In this document: positions 48,759 to 56,406 of the stretch, piece after piece
How the letters are laid out: every line of letters begins with the position of its first letter
How positions within the stretch are numbered: the first letter of the stretch is position 1
Source: Paenibacillus polymyxa
GTDB lineage: Bacteria > Bacillota > Bacilli > Paenibacillales > Paenibacillaceae
DNA length: 64,000 bases
NCBI RefSeq assembly: GCF_018614975.1
Contig: NZ_JAGGNR010000018.1
Coordinates: forward strand, 1 to 64,000
Reading direction: 5' to 3'
Made by a program: the position numbers and the translations under genes
The notes under the pieces: generated by a model
Database searches by the model: none
Told to the model about the DNA's origin: nothing
Seen by the model: the letters and a program-made list of their open reading frames with translations, nothing else

Positions 48759-49865
48759 GTGGACAAAGTAAAAATAAATTCTCAGCAATTGCTTGCTCTA
48801 ATGATACTGTTTAATATGGGAACAGCGCTTGTGGTCAGTCTGGGGACAAGTGCTGAAAGAGATGCCTGGCTGGCAAATCTGCTCGGAGCTGCTGGAGGAT
48901 TTCTCCTGTTCGGAGTATACGCGGCTCTTCACCTTCTTGCCCCGAACCTTCGGCTGACTGGCCATCTGAGGACGATGCTGGGCAGAAGAATTGGCTTTGT
49001 CGCAGGAATGTTGTACATTATCTTTTTTATGTACGGTGCTGCAAGGGATCTGCGAGACGCCGGTAATTTGCTCATCAATTCTGTCCTCGATCAAACTCCT
49101 CTTACTGTCGTGGAGGCAGTAATGATTCTGTCCGTTGCTTATGTCTTAAACAAAGGAATAGAAGTTTTGGCCCGGACAGCACAAATTTTCCTGGTCGTAT
49201 TACTGCTGACCGGTCTGCTCAGCATGTTTTTTTTACTCTGTTCTCGCCTGATTGAGACGGAGCGACTATTTCCCGTCCTTGGAAACGGCTGGAGCCCTGT
49301 TCTGATATCCGTTTTGCAGCAAACCTTCGAGTTTCCATATAGCGAATTAATCTGCTTCATGATGCTGCTGCCTTTGATCAATCAAACGAAAAAGGGGATT
49401 CGTTTCGGATTTGTCGCTGTGGTAATCAGTGGCATTGTTCTCACCATATCGAGTATGCTACAGATCACCATTCTCGGTACAGATATCACCTCACGCAGTA
49501 CATTCCCCTTGCTGTACATGATCAGTTTGATCGACATTGGTTCAATTGTGCAAAGGCTGGACGTTTTTGTTGTTCTGACCTTAATTATCGGGGTGTTTTT
49601 CAAGATTGCGATGTTTTATTATGCTTGCGTGAGCGCGATTACCGATATCTTCCACATTCAGGATGAGCGCAGGATGATTCTACCTGTTGGTCTCCTGATA
49701 TTACTGACTTCACTCGCAAGCGCCGGAAGTTTTCCAGAACATATTGAGGAGGGTAATCTAGCGCTACGAACGTTGTTTATCTTCATGGGGGTAGCGCTTC
49801 CTGTCCTGTTACTGATTTTTGGATGGATCAAGAAACGATTCAGATTAAATAGCACACCATCTTAA
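48759..49865 (+). CDS. Spore germination receptor B subunit (GerAB family), second copy
   Basis: A 368-residue paralogue of the preceding gene, matching it throughout (GAARDLRDAGNLLINSVLDQTP; AYVLNKGIEVLARTAQIF; PVLGNGWSPVL; FPYSELICFMMLLP), by eye about half identical. The start is a GTG with AGGGGGG at good spacing, 24 nt after the first B gene. Differences cluster in the membrane helices, where ligand specificity would lie. It could provide an alternative germinant sensor for the same A and C subunits. The reading frame is intact. Confidence 0.92.
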   Translation: MDKVKINSQQLLALMILFNMGTALVVSLGTSAERDAWLANLLGAAGGFLLFGVYAALHLLAPNLRLTGHLRTMLGRRIGFVAGMLYIIFFMYGAARDLRDAGNLLINSVLDQTPLTVVEAVMILSVAYVLNKGIEVLARTAQIFLVVLLLTGLLSMFFLLCSRLIETERLFPVLGNGWSPVLISVLQQTFEFPYSELICFMMLLPLINQTKKGIRFGFVAVVISGIVLTISSMLQITILGTDITSRSTFPLLYMISLIDIGSIVQRLDVFVVLTLIIGVFFKIAMFYYACVSAITDIFHIQDERRMILPVGLLILLTSLASAGSFPEHIEEGNLALRTLFIFMGVALPVLLLIFGWIKKRFRLNSTPS

Positions 49866-49881
49866 ATATTGAGGCTGAAGA

Positions 49882-50097
49882 TTATCTTTTGCTCAGATAG
49901 TTCTGGATAATCGGTTTGGCAATAACATAGAGTATAACGAGGACAAGTATGATCATCTCGTCCATCTTCATGAAGAGAAATGGGGAGGTAATATTATTAA
50001 AGGATACTGATAGAGGAAGTCCCACCAACAAATCCATCAGAACAACAAAAACGAGACTTAGAACTAAAAGCACCAATGAAATAACGAGCACTTGCAT
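49882..50097 (-). CDS. Small two-helix membrane protein, candidate germination D subunit
   Basis: A 71-residue protein with two transmembrane helices (about 3-27, LVISLVLLVLSLVFVVLMDLL, and 46-64, MIILVLVILYVIAKPIIQNYL) joined by a short polar loop. It converges on the second B gene with only 16 nt between stop codons. Small two-helix D proteins encoded next to gerA-type operons, sometimes in the opposite direction, are known to modulate germinant receptors in Bacillus; position and topology fit. GGAGG lies 8 nt before the ATG. The functional assignment is an inference from context. Confidence 0.6.
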   Translation of the reverse strand: MQVLVISLVLLVLSLVFVVLMDLLVGLPLSVSFNNITSPFLFMKMDEMIILVLVILYVIAKPIIQNYLSKR

Positions 50098-50211
50098 TCA
50101 GCCTGCCTCCAATACCGTTTCTTTTTTTGAAAACACTCCCATTAGTATGATAACCCTACCAGGATTTCATTCATTGTGGAGGGGCAGAAAGCCTGATTAT
50201 ATGGAAACGGC

Positions 50212-50244
50212 AAACACCCCCGAAAATTTTAATTCCGGGGGTTG
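50212..50244 (-). terminator. Probable terminator of ychF
   Basis: ACCCCCGGAATT pairs with AATTTTCGGGGGT, with a short, weak T-run (GTGTTTG) on the minus strand, about 60 nt after the ychF stop. Confidence 0.65.
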
Positions 50245-50303
50245 TACGGGAAGCAGCAAAAATGTAGCCGCGAGGCTAATGCGTCCCCGATACATGCCAC
50301 AAC

Positions 50304-51404
50304 TTATACGTTGAAACGGAAGTGCATAACGTCGCCGTCACTTACAACGTACTCTTTACCTTCAAGACGAAGTTGTCCGCGCTCTTTGGCACCGTTCATG
50401 GAACCCGCTGCAACCAGATCGTCGTAGGAAACCACTTCTGCACGGATGAATCCACGTTCGAAGTCGGTGTGAATGACACCCGCTGCGCCAGGCGCTTTGG
50501 TACCTTTGCGGATTGTCCACGCACGAACTTCCTGTACACCTGCTGTGAAGTATGTGTACAGACCGAGCAATTTGTAAGCCGCTTTGATCAACAGGTTCAG
50601 ACCGGAATCCTCGATACCGAGTTCTTCCAGGAACATTTGTTTATCTTCGCCTTCCAGCTCAGAAATCTCTTCTTCAACCTTCGCACTGATTGGCACCACT
50701 TCTGCATTCTCAGCAGCCGCGAATTCTCTTACTTTTTGCACGTAAGCATTGTTCGCCACGTCGCCGATTTCGTCCTCAGCTACATTGGCTGCGTACAGAA
50801 CAGGCTTCAGGGTCAGCAAGTGCAGATCGCGTATGATCAGAAGCTCGTCATCCGTAAGTTCCATGCTGCGTGCCGGCTTGTCATCGTACAGAACAGCCTT
50901 CACTTTCTCCAACACTTCTACTTCTTGAGAGGCAGACTTGTTACCGCCCTTCATGTTTTTCTTGGAGCGATCGATTTTCTTCTCAACACTCTCGATATCG
51001 GCCAAGATCAGCTCCAGATTGATCGTCTGGATGTCGCTCACCGGGTCAATTTTGCCATCGACGTGTGTAATGTTCTCATCTACAAAGCAACGTACCACGT
51101 GTACAATTGCATCTACTTCACGAATGTGGGCAAGGAACTTGTTACCAAGACCTTCGCCTTTGCTCGCACCACGAACCAGACCAGCGATATCTACAAACTC
51201 AAACGCCGTTGGTACTGTTTTCTTAGGTACAACAAGTTCTGTTAATTTGTCCAAACGCTCATCGGGTACTTCAACGATCCCCACGTTAGGGTCAATCGTA
51301 CAGAACGGATAGTTTGCCGATTCGGCACCTGCTTGTGTAATTGCGTTAAACAATGTAGATTTACCAACGTTAGGCAAACCCACGATTCCAGCTTTCAAAG
51401 CCAT
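50304..51404 (-). CDS. ychF: Ribosome-binding ATPase YchF (OLA1 family)
   Basis: A 366-residue Obg-type P-loop protein that prefers ATP. G1 is GIVGLPNVGKSTLFNAIT, switch I is NYPFCTIDPNVGIV, and G3 is VDIAGLVRGASKGEGLGNKFL. A coiled-coil insert spans about 130-190 and the TGS domain closes the protein (AWTIRKGTKAPGAAGVIHTDFERGFIRAEV). The G4 motif NVAED replaces the usual NKxD, as in YchF proteins that bind ATP. The ATG is preceded by a GAGGAG sequence. Confidence 0.96.
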   Translation of the reverse strand: MALKAGIVGLPNVGKSTLFNAITQAGAESANYPFCTIDPNVGIVEVPDERLDKLTELVVPKKTVPTAFEFVDIAGLVRGASKGEGLGNKFLAHIREVDAIVHVVRCFVDENITHVDGKIDPVSDIQTINLELILADIESVEKKIDRSKKNMKGGNKSASQEVEVLEKVKAVLYDDKPARSMELTDDELLIIRDLHLLTLKPVLYAANVAEDEIGDVANNAYVQKVREFAAAENAEVVPISAKVEEEISELEGEDKQMFLEELGIEDSGLNLLIKAAYKLLGLYTYFTAGVQEVRAWTIRKGTKAPGAAGVIHTDFERGFIRAEVVSYDDLVAAGSMNGAKERGQLRLEGKEYVVSDGDVMHFRFNV

Positions 51405-51596
51405 GTATATGACAACTCCTCATTGATTACTTGTTCGGTATGGATAATCCTATACATTATATATGACAAACCTCAAGGCATCAAGGAACTTCGCCAATTC
51501 GATTAGAGTCCCATACGCTTCCCGAAATCCCCGGTTACTGCGGATAATTCGTTTTGCGCAGATCTTAAGTTTTGCCTAGAATATCCCCTATTAGGT

Positions 51597-52067
51597 TTAC
51601 CCTTTGATTTCCTTGTACATGGTTAGATCCGTTACCTCATATCCCATCTTGCGATACAGGCTGCTCGCCCGCACATTATGTCCAAACACATGCAAACCAA
51701 TGCGATCCACGCCAAGACTCAAGGCCGTCTGTTCAAGCGCCTGCATCGTCTCTGTTCCGTATCCCTTACCCCGATGCGCTTCTTCAACGACAATATCCAG
51801 CAAAAAGGCATCCTTCCCGCGACGGTTATCCGTGATATTAAACCAGATATACCCCACATTGCCGTCCACAGGATGCACCAGATTGTAGAGATATGCTCCA
51901 GGTGTGTTCAGGCCTTCTGGCAGATAACGTTCATAAGATTCCTCCGCCAGTTGCTGTGCTTCTTCCTCAGCCCAGGTGCCCGCTTCTACTTTTTCCTGTG
52001 CAAAATCCTTAATCGATCGAATGCGAAAACTCGCATAATCTTCCTGATTCATTGGAGAAAGTTCCAA
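51597..52067 (-). CDS. GNAT family N-acetyltransferase
   Basis: A 156-residue acyl-CoA-dependent acetyltransferase. The CoA pyrophosphate-binding motif A is DIVVEEAHRGKGYGTETMQALEQTA, followed by GLHVFGHNVRASSLYRKMGYEV, typical of GNAT motif B. The substrate is unknown. The start is a TTG (52067) 9 nt after AGGAGG; an upstream ATG (52100) lacks a ribosome site and would add a basic KTTRKRRGNK tail. Confidence 0.9.
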   Translation of the reverse strand: MELSPMNQEDYASFRIRSIKDFAQEKVEAGTWAEEEAQQLAEESYERYLPEGLNTPGAYLYNLVHPVDGNVGYIWFNITDNRRGKDAFLLDIVVEEAHRGKGYGTETMQALEQTALSLGVDRIGLHVFGHNVRASSLYRKMGYEVTDLTMYKEIKG

Positions 52068-52282
52068 CTTATTTCCCCTCCTTTTTCGAGTGGTCTTCAT
52101 TATGTATGATCTCTGTACAGTCCTTTTTGCACTACTAGTATCTTATTGTATCCTGTTCTCCCGCTTAGCGCATGAAGTTATTCATACGATTTGAGCTTCA
52201 ATTTTCATATTTATCCATTTGATTCATAACTTTTGATCTCTTCCCATCGTTTATACCTCATGAAGGAAAGGAGTGGATCATA

Positions 52283-52717
52283 TTGAACACACATCGCCGA
52301 TTCTCTAAAAAGAAAATGATTATCTTGTCCGCCATCATACTCGGAATCGCCATCGTCGCTTTTATGAGCTTTCTGAATGCAATGGATCCCTTTCGACATT
52401 TAAGGATCACAATCCATAATCAGTCCGACTATGACCTCACCAATATTCAGGCTAGCCTGGTACAAGGCGACAACTCATTTAACAACAACGAGAGTGGCTC
52501 CACCTACATATTCGATAAGGATATTCTCAGCGGAGCAAACGTGAAATTCGCCCCGAAGCTGAAACTCTCCGGGGAGGGGGCCGTCTCCTTGGCGTTTACG
52601 GACAGCCGCGGAAAAACCTATACCAAAACGGTTTGCGGTTATACGGAATACTTGTCCGGCAACTCCTATGTTACTGTAACCAATGAGAATGTCACCGTGA
52701 AAGAGGAATGTATGTAA
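52283..52717 (+). CDS. Small membrane-anchored extracytoplasmic protein, function unknown
   Basis: I do not recognise this 144-residue protein. It has a basic N terminus (NTHRRFSKKK), one hydrophobic helix (MIILSAIILGIAIVAFMSFL) acting as signal or anchor, and an outside domain of about 110 residues. That domain opens with ITIHNQSDYDLTNIQASL and looks like a small beta-sandwich. It contains two Cys (near residue 117 and at the penultimate position) that could form a disulfide. The start is a TTG with AAGGAG 9 nt upstream. It converges on the Spo0E-like gene and shares its terminator region. Confidence 0.75.
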   Translation: MNTHRRFSKKKMIILSAIILGIAIVAFMSFLNAMDPFRHLRITIHNQSDYDLTNIQASLVQGDNSFNNNESGSTYIFDKDILSGANVKFAPKLKLSGEGAVSLAFTDSRGKTYTKTVCGYTEYLSGNSYVTVTNENVTVKEECM

Positions 52718-52746
52718 TAACGATACTTCGCTCTGTGGACTTATGT

Positions 52747-52823
52747 TAAAATATAGGGGCGAGCGACCCGCCAAAGTTTCTCGCCCAAAGTCGATTGAAT
52801 TATTCAATCGGCTTTTTTATTTT
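52747..52823 (+). terminator. Convergent terminator pair, possibly a small RNA
   Basis: Two hairpins lie between convergent genes: GGGCGAG/CTCGCCC (52757-52786) and GTCGATTGAAT/ATTCAATCGGC followed by TTTTTT on the plus strand (52789-52815). The second terminates the plus-strand gene; the first, read on the minus strand and followed by TATATTTT, probably terminates the Spo0E-like gene. An extended minus-10 (TGTTAAAAT, 52744-52752) just upstream leaves open a 65-nt RNA. Confidence 0.6.
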
Positions 52824-52970
52824 AACCTGATTGTATTGATTAATGAGATCATCCAGGACTATAGATTGCTGTATAACATGAGGATGAAGAAGATCTCCAT
52901 AGTCCACCTTGAGTTGATAGAGCTTTTGCCTCGCTGCTTCGATCTGCAACTTGAGCTTACCACAATCCAT
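52800..52970 (-). CDS. Spo0E-like aspartyl-phosphate phosphatase
   Basis: A 56-residue two-helix protein of the Spo0E family, which dephosphorylates Spo0A-P and so delays sporulation. The signature S-x-x-L-D-x-L-I is present as SIVLDDLINQY near the C terminus, preceded by a helix (LKLQIEAARQKLYQLK) and the loop GDLLHPHV. The ATG at 52970 follows GGGAGGGGTG; an upstream ATG at 52994 has no signal. Its position just downstream of a peptide-responsive regulator suggests, but does not prove, a shared role in developmental control. Confidence 0.85.
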   Translation of the reverse strand: MDCGKLKLQIEAARQKLYQLKVDYGDLLHPHVIQQSIVLDDLINQYNQVKIKKPIE

Positions 52971-53042
52971 ATTCACCCCTCCCTGTTGTAACATTCTAGT
53001 CCATTCTGCTAATTAGTAGGAAATCAGGCGAACTCCAACACG

Positions 53043-53093
53043 AAAAAGCTCCCTTCAGCGTAGACAATTCACTAATCTACTTGAGGGAGCTTC
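53043..53093 (-). terminator. Rho-independent terminator of the receptor-peptide operon
   Basis: AAGCTCCCT.AAGTAGA pairs with TCTAC..AAGGGAGCTT, then TTTCG on the minus strand, 35 nt after the peptide gene stop. Confidence 0.85.
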
Positions 53094-53127
53094 TCATATT
53101 AAAGGAGTTTCTTTTCAGAAATGTTGG

Positions 53128-53265
53128 TTAACTCCCTGTGCCGTGGCCATTGGTCTTTATGATTGCTGGACGTTCTATATCAAGGGAGATTGGTTGAATA
53201 GTAGGAATAATTACTCCTACGGCGATACTGCATGTAAATATAAATGTTGCCAATTTCATCTTCAT
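53128..53265 (-). CDS. Secreted quorum-sensing pro-peptide (AloP/AimP/Phr type)
   Basis: A 45-codon frame beginning 6 nt after the receptor stop. The N terminus is a signal peptide: MKMK, then LATFIFTCSIAVGVIIP (about residues 5-21). A short spacer and a polar C terminus ending in NGHGTGS follow. This is the layout of RRNPP signal precursors, where a 5-7-residue C-terminal fragment is released outside and re-imported. By analogy with Paenibacillus polymyxa Alo peptides (I recall SHGRGG) the mature form could be GHGTGS. GGGAGG, inside the last codons of the receptor, lies 11 nt before the ATG, implying coupled translation. A terminator follows. It has no other overlapping gene. Confidence 0.82.
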   Translation of the reverse strand: MKMKLATFIFTCSIAVGVIIPTIQPISLDIERPAIIKTNGHGTGS

Positions 53266-53271
53266 TCGTCT

Positions 53272-54615
53272 TCATACCTCCCGAATCAATTGTTTGTATC
53301 GTAGTTTAGCTTCTTCGACTGCACCATACCAAAATTCTTCAAATAATTTTATACATTCTAGAATACTATCTTTATTCTTAATTTTAATTGCAAAATCCAA
53401 ACCGTTAAGAATCAACTCAAATCCTCTGTTATAATCTTCATGTTTTAAATAGTATGTCCCTAGGCCCACAAGCAAAGTACCATATTGATCATTCGTATAT
53501 TGCTCGCTGATTTTTCCAATACGGCTACTCTGTTCCTGGTACATGAAATAAGCTTCATACGTTTCAAGAACTGAATCAATATTGATATCAAACCGATTTG
53601 CCGCATTCACAATTGCACATAAAGCAGGAAAGATCTCATTCTCTCTCTCAGAGATGTAATTCATATAACTTTGGATAACCTCTGTTTTACCTGACATTAG
53701 TTCATATAGATATCGGTTGCCTTCTGCCCATTCTTCGAATTGACGAATAACGACAGTTTCCTCTTCGCTCGGATCATTTACCCAACTATAGTCGGTGTAC
53801 AACGAAACATATTGAAGTGCTTTTTCATATTCTTCATAATAGAAACAAGCCTCTCCAAGCATCAAATATGCGTATGAAACGTAAAAAATATCCTGCTTTT
53901 TGAGTTTAGCTTCAGTTGCTCCAGATGTTTCCCTTAACTCATAATGAATCATTGCTTTTAACTTTAACTGATTAGCAAGACCCCTCACCTTATCCCATCG
54001 ACGCAAGGATGCATACACATTAATCAGGTCGTTCAGTCCATCCAACTGGTAAGGCTCGTCAAGCCGATCTACAAAAAACTCAAACTGCGTGGCAAGTGTA
54101 AGATTGCTCAACTGATCCTGGGAAAGCCCGATTGTGAACAAACGATACTGACTTAGAGCTAACCGTTCAGAATGCTGCATTTTCTCGCCCTCAGCTACAC
54201 AAAGGTACAGGGGCTTGGCCGCTTCAAGCCTCCCTTCATGATATAACTGTTCAGCCAATTCGAATAAAAGCGGTGCATAGGAAAGATTATCCATAATTAG
54301 ATTAACGGCTTCTTCCATATAATTGATCTTACCGAGTTCGGCACAACGGTATAAAAAAGGCCCAAGTCTTCGCCAATCCGGACTTGCATGTACAAAACAC
54401 TCATTTATGTATAATTCATAGAAGTAACCCTCTGTTAAACCCATCCCGGCAGTAAGTCGATCCAACTGCTGCATGCCAATAGGACGCAGCCCGTTCAGCG
54501 TGCCACTCAACGTCCCTGAATTAATTCCCGATATCTCAGAGAATTGATTGAGTGTCATATGGTTCGTTTTTAAGTAGTCTGCTAAATGATCACGTATTGT
54601 GGCTACTGAGTTCAA
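53272..54615 (-). CDS. RRNPP-family peptide receptor and transcription regulator (AloR/AimR-like)
   Basis: A 447-residue intracellular receptor. The N terminus is an Xre-type helix-turn-helix (about residues 5-60, with MTLNQFSEISGINSGTLSGTLNG), followed by about 380 residues of helical repeats of TPR type (for example YEEYEKALQYVSLYTDYS), the peptide-binding module of the RRNPP family. The start is a TTG (54615) with AAAGGTGG 7 nt upstream; the frame extends 11 codons further without a signal. It is directly followed by a secreted pro-peptide gene. In the related arbitrium and Alo systems, peptide binding alters DNA binding. The targets are not known; its own promoter region contains a near-palindrome. 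Confidence 0.85.
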   Translation of the reverse strand: MNSVATIRDHLADYLKTNHMTLNQFSEISGINSGTLSGTLNGLRPIGMQQLDRLTAGMGLTEGYFYELYINECFVHASPDWRRLGPFLYRCAELGKINYMEEAVNLIMDNLSYAPLLFELAEQLYHEGRLEAAKPLYLCVAEGEKMQHSERLALSQYRLFTIGLSQDQLSNLTLATQFEFFVDRLDEPYQLDGLNDLINVYASLRRWDKVRGLANQLKLKAMIHYELRETSGATEAKLKKQDIFYVSYAYLMLGEACFYYEEYEKALQYVSLYTDYSWVNDPSEEETVVIRQFEEWAEGNRYLYELMSGKTEVIQSYMNYISERENEIFPALCAIVNAANRFDINIDSVLETYEAYFMYQEQSSRIGKISEQYTNDQYGTLLVGLGTYYLKHEDYNRGFELILNGLDFAIKIKNKDSILECIKLFEEFWYGAVEEAKLRYKQLIREV

Positions 54616-54687
54616 AGGTACACCACCTTTCCAAACAAAATTAAGCAATGGTCAATTAAATAATACTATACACCTCAGTTAATTAGC

Positions 54688-54709
54688 AATATTTTACTTG
54701 TAAATATTT
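54688..54709. promoter_or_regulatory. Near-palindrome upstream of the receptor gene, candidate operator
   Basis: On the minus strand AAATATTTAC-AA-GTAAAATATT forms a two-fold symmetric site about 75 nt upstream of the receptor start, just before a likely promoter (TTGCTA, 18 nt, TATTAT). A dimeric helix-turn-helix regulator could bind here and autoregulate. The high AT content means chance is not excluded. Confidence 0.4.
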
Positions 54710-54796
54710 AACTATATATTCAATGGGTTAGATACCTTTTATCTTTTAGGAACTTAAGTTTTATCTACCTTGATATAATTTGATATATAGTGCAAA

Positions 54797-54828
54797 ACAA
54801 AAACCTGCCCAATTTAGTTGAGCAGGTC
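54797..54828 (-). terminator. Rho-independent terminator upstream of the receptor gene
   Basis: ACCTGCTCAA pairs with TTGGGCAGGT, with a T-run on the minus strand. It ends whatever is transcribed from the decayed region at 54.85-55.1 kb. Confidence 0.8.
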
Positions 54829-54851
54829 TTTGTGGAAAAATCACCATCAGT

Positions 54852-55095
54852 TTGATTCAAAATTTTATCATTTATGTTGTATTCCTCAGCCTACGAAATT
54901 AAGAACTTTTCTTGAATCCTGCTTTTCGAATACAATTTCGTTAAATGCCACTCCACTATCTACAATTTCTTTTAACGACTATCATGTTTTCTTGAATAGA
55001 ATAAACCTCTTGCTTCAATACTTCTTGATGTTCTGGATCACTATACAAGGTATTGAGTCTACTACTATCTATTTAAAAAGAGTTTTTTCAATCAT
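54852..55095 (-). pseudogene. Possible decayed gene, many in-frame stops
   Basis: One minus-strand frame starts at an ATG (55095) and, despite at least five stop codons, reads coherent segments: IVVDSIPCIVIQNIKKY and later EIVDSGVAFNEIVFEKQDSR, with KVLNFVG close behind. A terminator follows. It is AT-rich. I cannot name the family, and low-complexity chance similarity is possible, so this is a weak call. Confidence 0.25.
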
Positions 55096-55131
55096 ATCAA
55101 TTGACTTCTTACAAAAATATAGTTTTTAAGC

Positions 55132-55159
55132 AAAAGGCGTGTAGCTATCGCCACACGCC
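55132..55159 (-). terminator. Terminator-like hairpin after the solitary CRISPR repeat
   Basis: GGCGTGT pairs with ACACGCC (55136-55142 with 55153-55159), then TTTTGCTT on the minus strand. It begins 28 nt downstream of the repeat. Confidence 0.6.
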
Positions 55160-55186
55160 GAAAATATAATACCCAATAGTTCATTG

Positions 55187-55219
55187 ATTTCAATCCACGC
55201 ACTCCATACGGAGTGCGAC
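55187..55219 (-). CRISPR. Solitary type I-C CRISPR repeat (33 bp)
   Basis: On the minus strand the sequence starts GTCGCACTCC, continues GTATGGAGTGCG and ends TGGATTGAAAT, the classical type I-C repeat with its GCACTCC/GGAGTGC stem and the ATTGAAA 3' end. No second copy lies within several hundred bases on either side and there are no cas genes in the window. The bases beyond the repeat (CAATGAACTATTGGG...) take the place of a first spacer but run into a terminator-like hairpin instead of another repeat. Confidence 0.85.
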
Positions 55220-55297
55220 AGAGAAATTACGCGCAATAAAATCACATAAAACATAATCACACGCGTAACTGCGATACTTCGAACAAATAATACGTTC

Positions 55298-55327
55298 ATT
55301 ATATGCCACGCCAACGTATAATCTCAA
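55298..55327 (-). promoter_or_regulatory. Promoter reading into the solitary CRISPR repeat
   Basis: On the minus strand TTGAGA and TATAAT are 18 nt apart, with the repeat starting about 80 nt downstream, the layout of a CRISPR leader promoter. The sequence between is AT-rich. Confidence 0.65.
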
Positions 55328-55376
55328 CCTACCTGTTGCCAAATAGTCACGAAAACAACGTATTCGACAAATTTCG

Positions 55377-55422
55377 AGGTGCGAATCCCCCAGGGAAATC
55401 ATGTGAGCTTGGGGTTCGCACC
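55377..55422. repeat. Hairpin holding a 20-nt motif shared with the fni 3' region
   Basis: GGTGCGAATCCCC pairs with GGGGTTCGCACC (one bulged base) right after the SWIM gene stop. Its loop contains CCCCCAGGGAAATCATGTGA (55387-55406), repeated exactly at 59493-59512 after fni. There is no T-run. Confidence 0.65.
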
Positions 55423-55423
55423 G

Positions 55424-56386
55424 CTACAGACGTCTGCGACTCTTTTTAGGGACAGCATCAACTGCTACCTGATCCACCTCAGCCACGGCTTTGTTCTTCG
55501 GCGGTCTTCCTCGCCGTGGCTTCGCTACTTCACTCCCGGTAGCGGGTGCTTCCTTCGGAGCACTCGCCTTGGTTGTTGCTTTGTTGGCAACTGAACTTCG
55601 GCTCTTGGGGGCCTTCTTCACGGTTGCTTTGGTGGTAGAAGTGTCGACTTCTGCCCCCTGATCCAGATCAATACCAAATGTGCTACCCAGGTCACCATCA
55701 TCCACAACTCTTCTTCCACGGCGGCCGCTCTTGCCTATCATCTCTTGAGATTGTGCAGCAAGCGATGCCGATATAAGCTCGTCCATCTTCACATTGCGAA
55801 GCTGGAAGAATAGCGCCGAATCATGATCAAACCTTGCACCGATCCCATACAGCACAGCCGCTACATGCTTGCACATCACTGCATAATCCGGGCAACTGCA
55901 CGTGAAGCTAATGTCTTGGGGTGATGGAAACAAGCCCGTACCTTTGGTTGTGAACAACTCCGATAGTCCAGCCGGGAATTTGCCACCTGCAAGTTCCTGC
56001 AACGAATTGATTTTGCCCGCACATCCCTTGATGATCTGCTGCCACACGGAATCCGACAACGAACCTACGGTAACTTCTACCTTGTATGGCTTAGAGGAAC
56101 TTCCTTGAACGAGAGCGGCCACCTTATTATTAGCAATCTGTAAATCGAGCACTGAGCCGTGCCTCACATAGCTGCGCCCACGATCAATCCGATTGCTGTA
56201 ATCGGCATAGCTCTCCAGATTCGTACACCACGCCTTCCCCCACCAGGTTGTCGCAACGGAACGTCCCGTTATGACAACGGGCCATACGTTAGCATTTTTC
56301 TTTTGCAATTTTGCTGCAGCCGCTGCTGCTCTGCGCTTCTTCTCAGCAACGGGTATATATTCAGGGAAGCCATTATAGAAACCCAC
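55424..56386 (-). CDS. SWIM zinc-finger protein
   Basis: A 320-residue protein with a central SWIM zinc motif CxCx(n)CxH seen as FTCSCPDYAVMCKHVAAVLYGIG (about residues 155-178), a domain associated with nucleic-acid or protein binding. The N terminus contains ATTWWGKAWCTNLESYADYSNRIDRGRSY, typical of bacterial SWIM proteins encoded beside SNF2 helicases. The C-terminal 70 residues are basic and low-complexity with an AT-hook-like RRGRPPKNK. The start is a GTG with GGGAGG at 8 nt. It follows the SNF2 gene by 20 nt, so the two likely form a functional pair. Confidence 0.88.
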   Translation of the reverse strand: MGFYNGFPEYIPVAEKKRRAAAAAAKLQKKNANVWPVVITGRSVATTWWGKAWCTNLESYADYSNRIDRGRSYVRHGSVLDLQIANNKVAALVQGSSSKPYKVEVTVGSLSDSVWQQIIKGCAGKINSLQELAGGKFPAGLSELFTTKGTGLFPSPQDISFTCSCPDYAVMCKHVAAVLYGIGARFDHDSALFFQLRNVKMDELISASLAAQSQEMIGKSGRRGRRVVDDGDLGSTFGIDLDQGAEVDTSTTKATVKKAPKSRSSVANKATTKASAPKEAPATGSEVAKPRRGRPPKNKAVAEVDQVAVDAVPKKSRRRL

Positions 56387-56406
56387 TTCTCATCCCTCCC
56401 ACAGCG

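Noticed and set aside
54818-55129. A 103-codon plus-strand frame
   Set aside because: It starts inside a terminator, is low-complexity and AT-rich, and has no ribosome site; it lies opposite the decayed minus-strand frame.
55190-55402. Short frames across the CRISPR repeat and leader
   Set aside because: They include the repeat itself and have no start signal.
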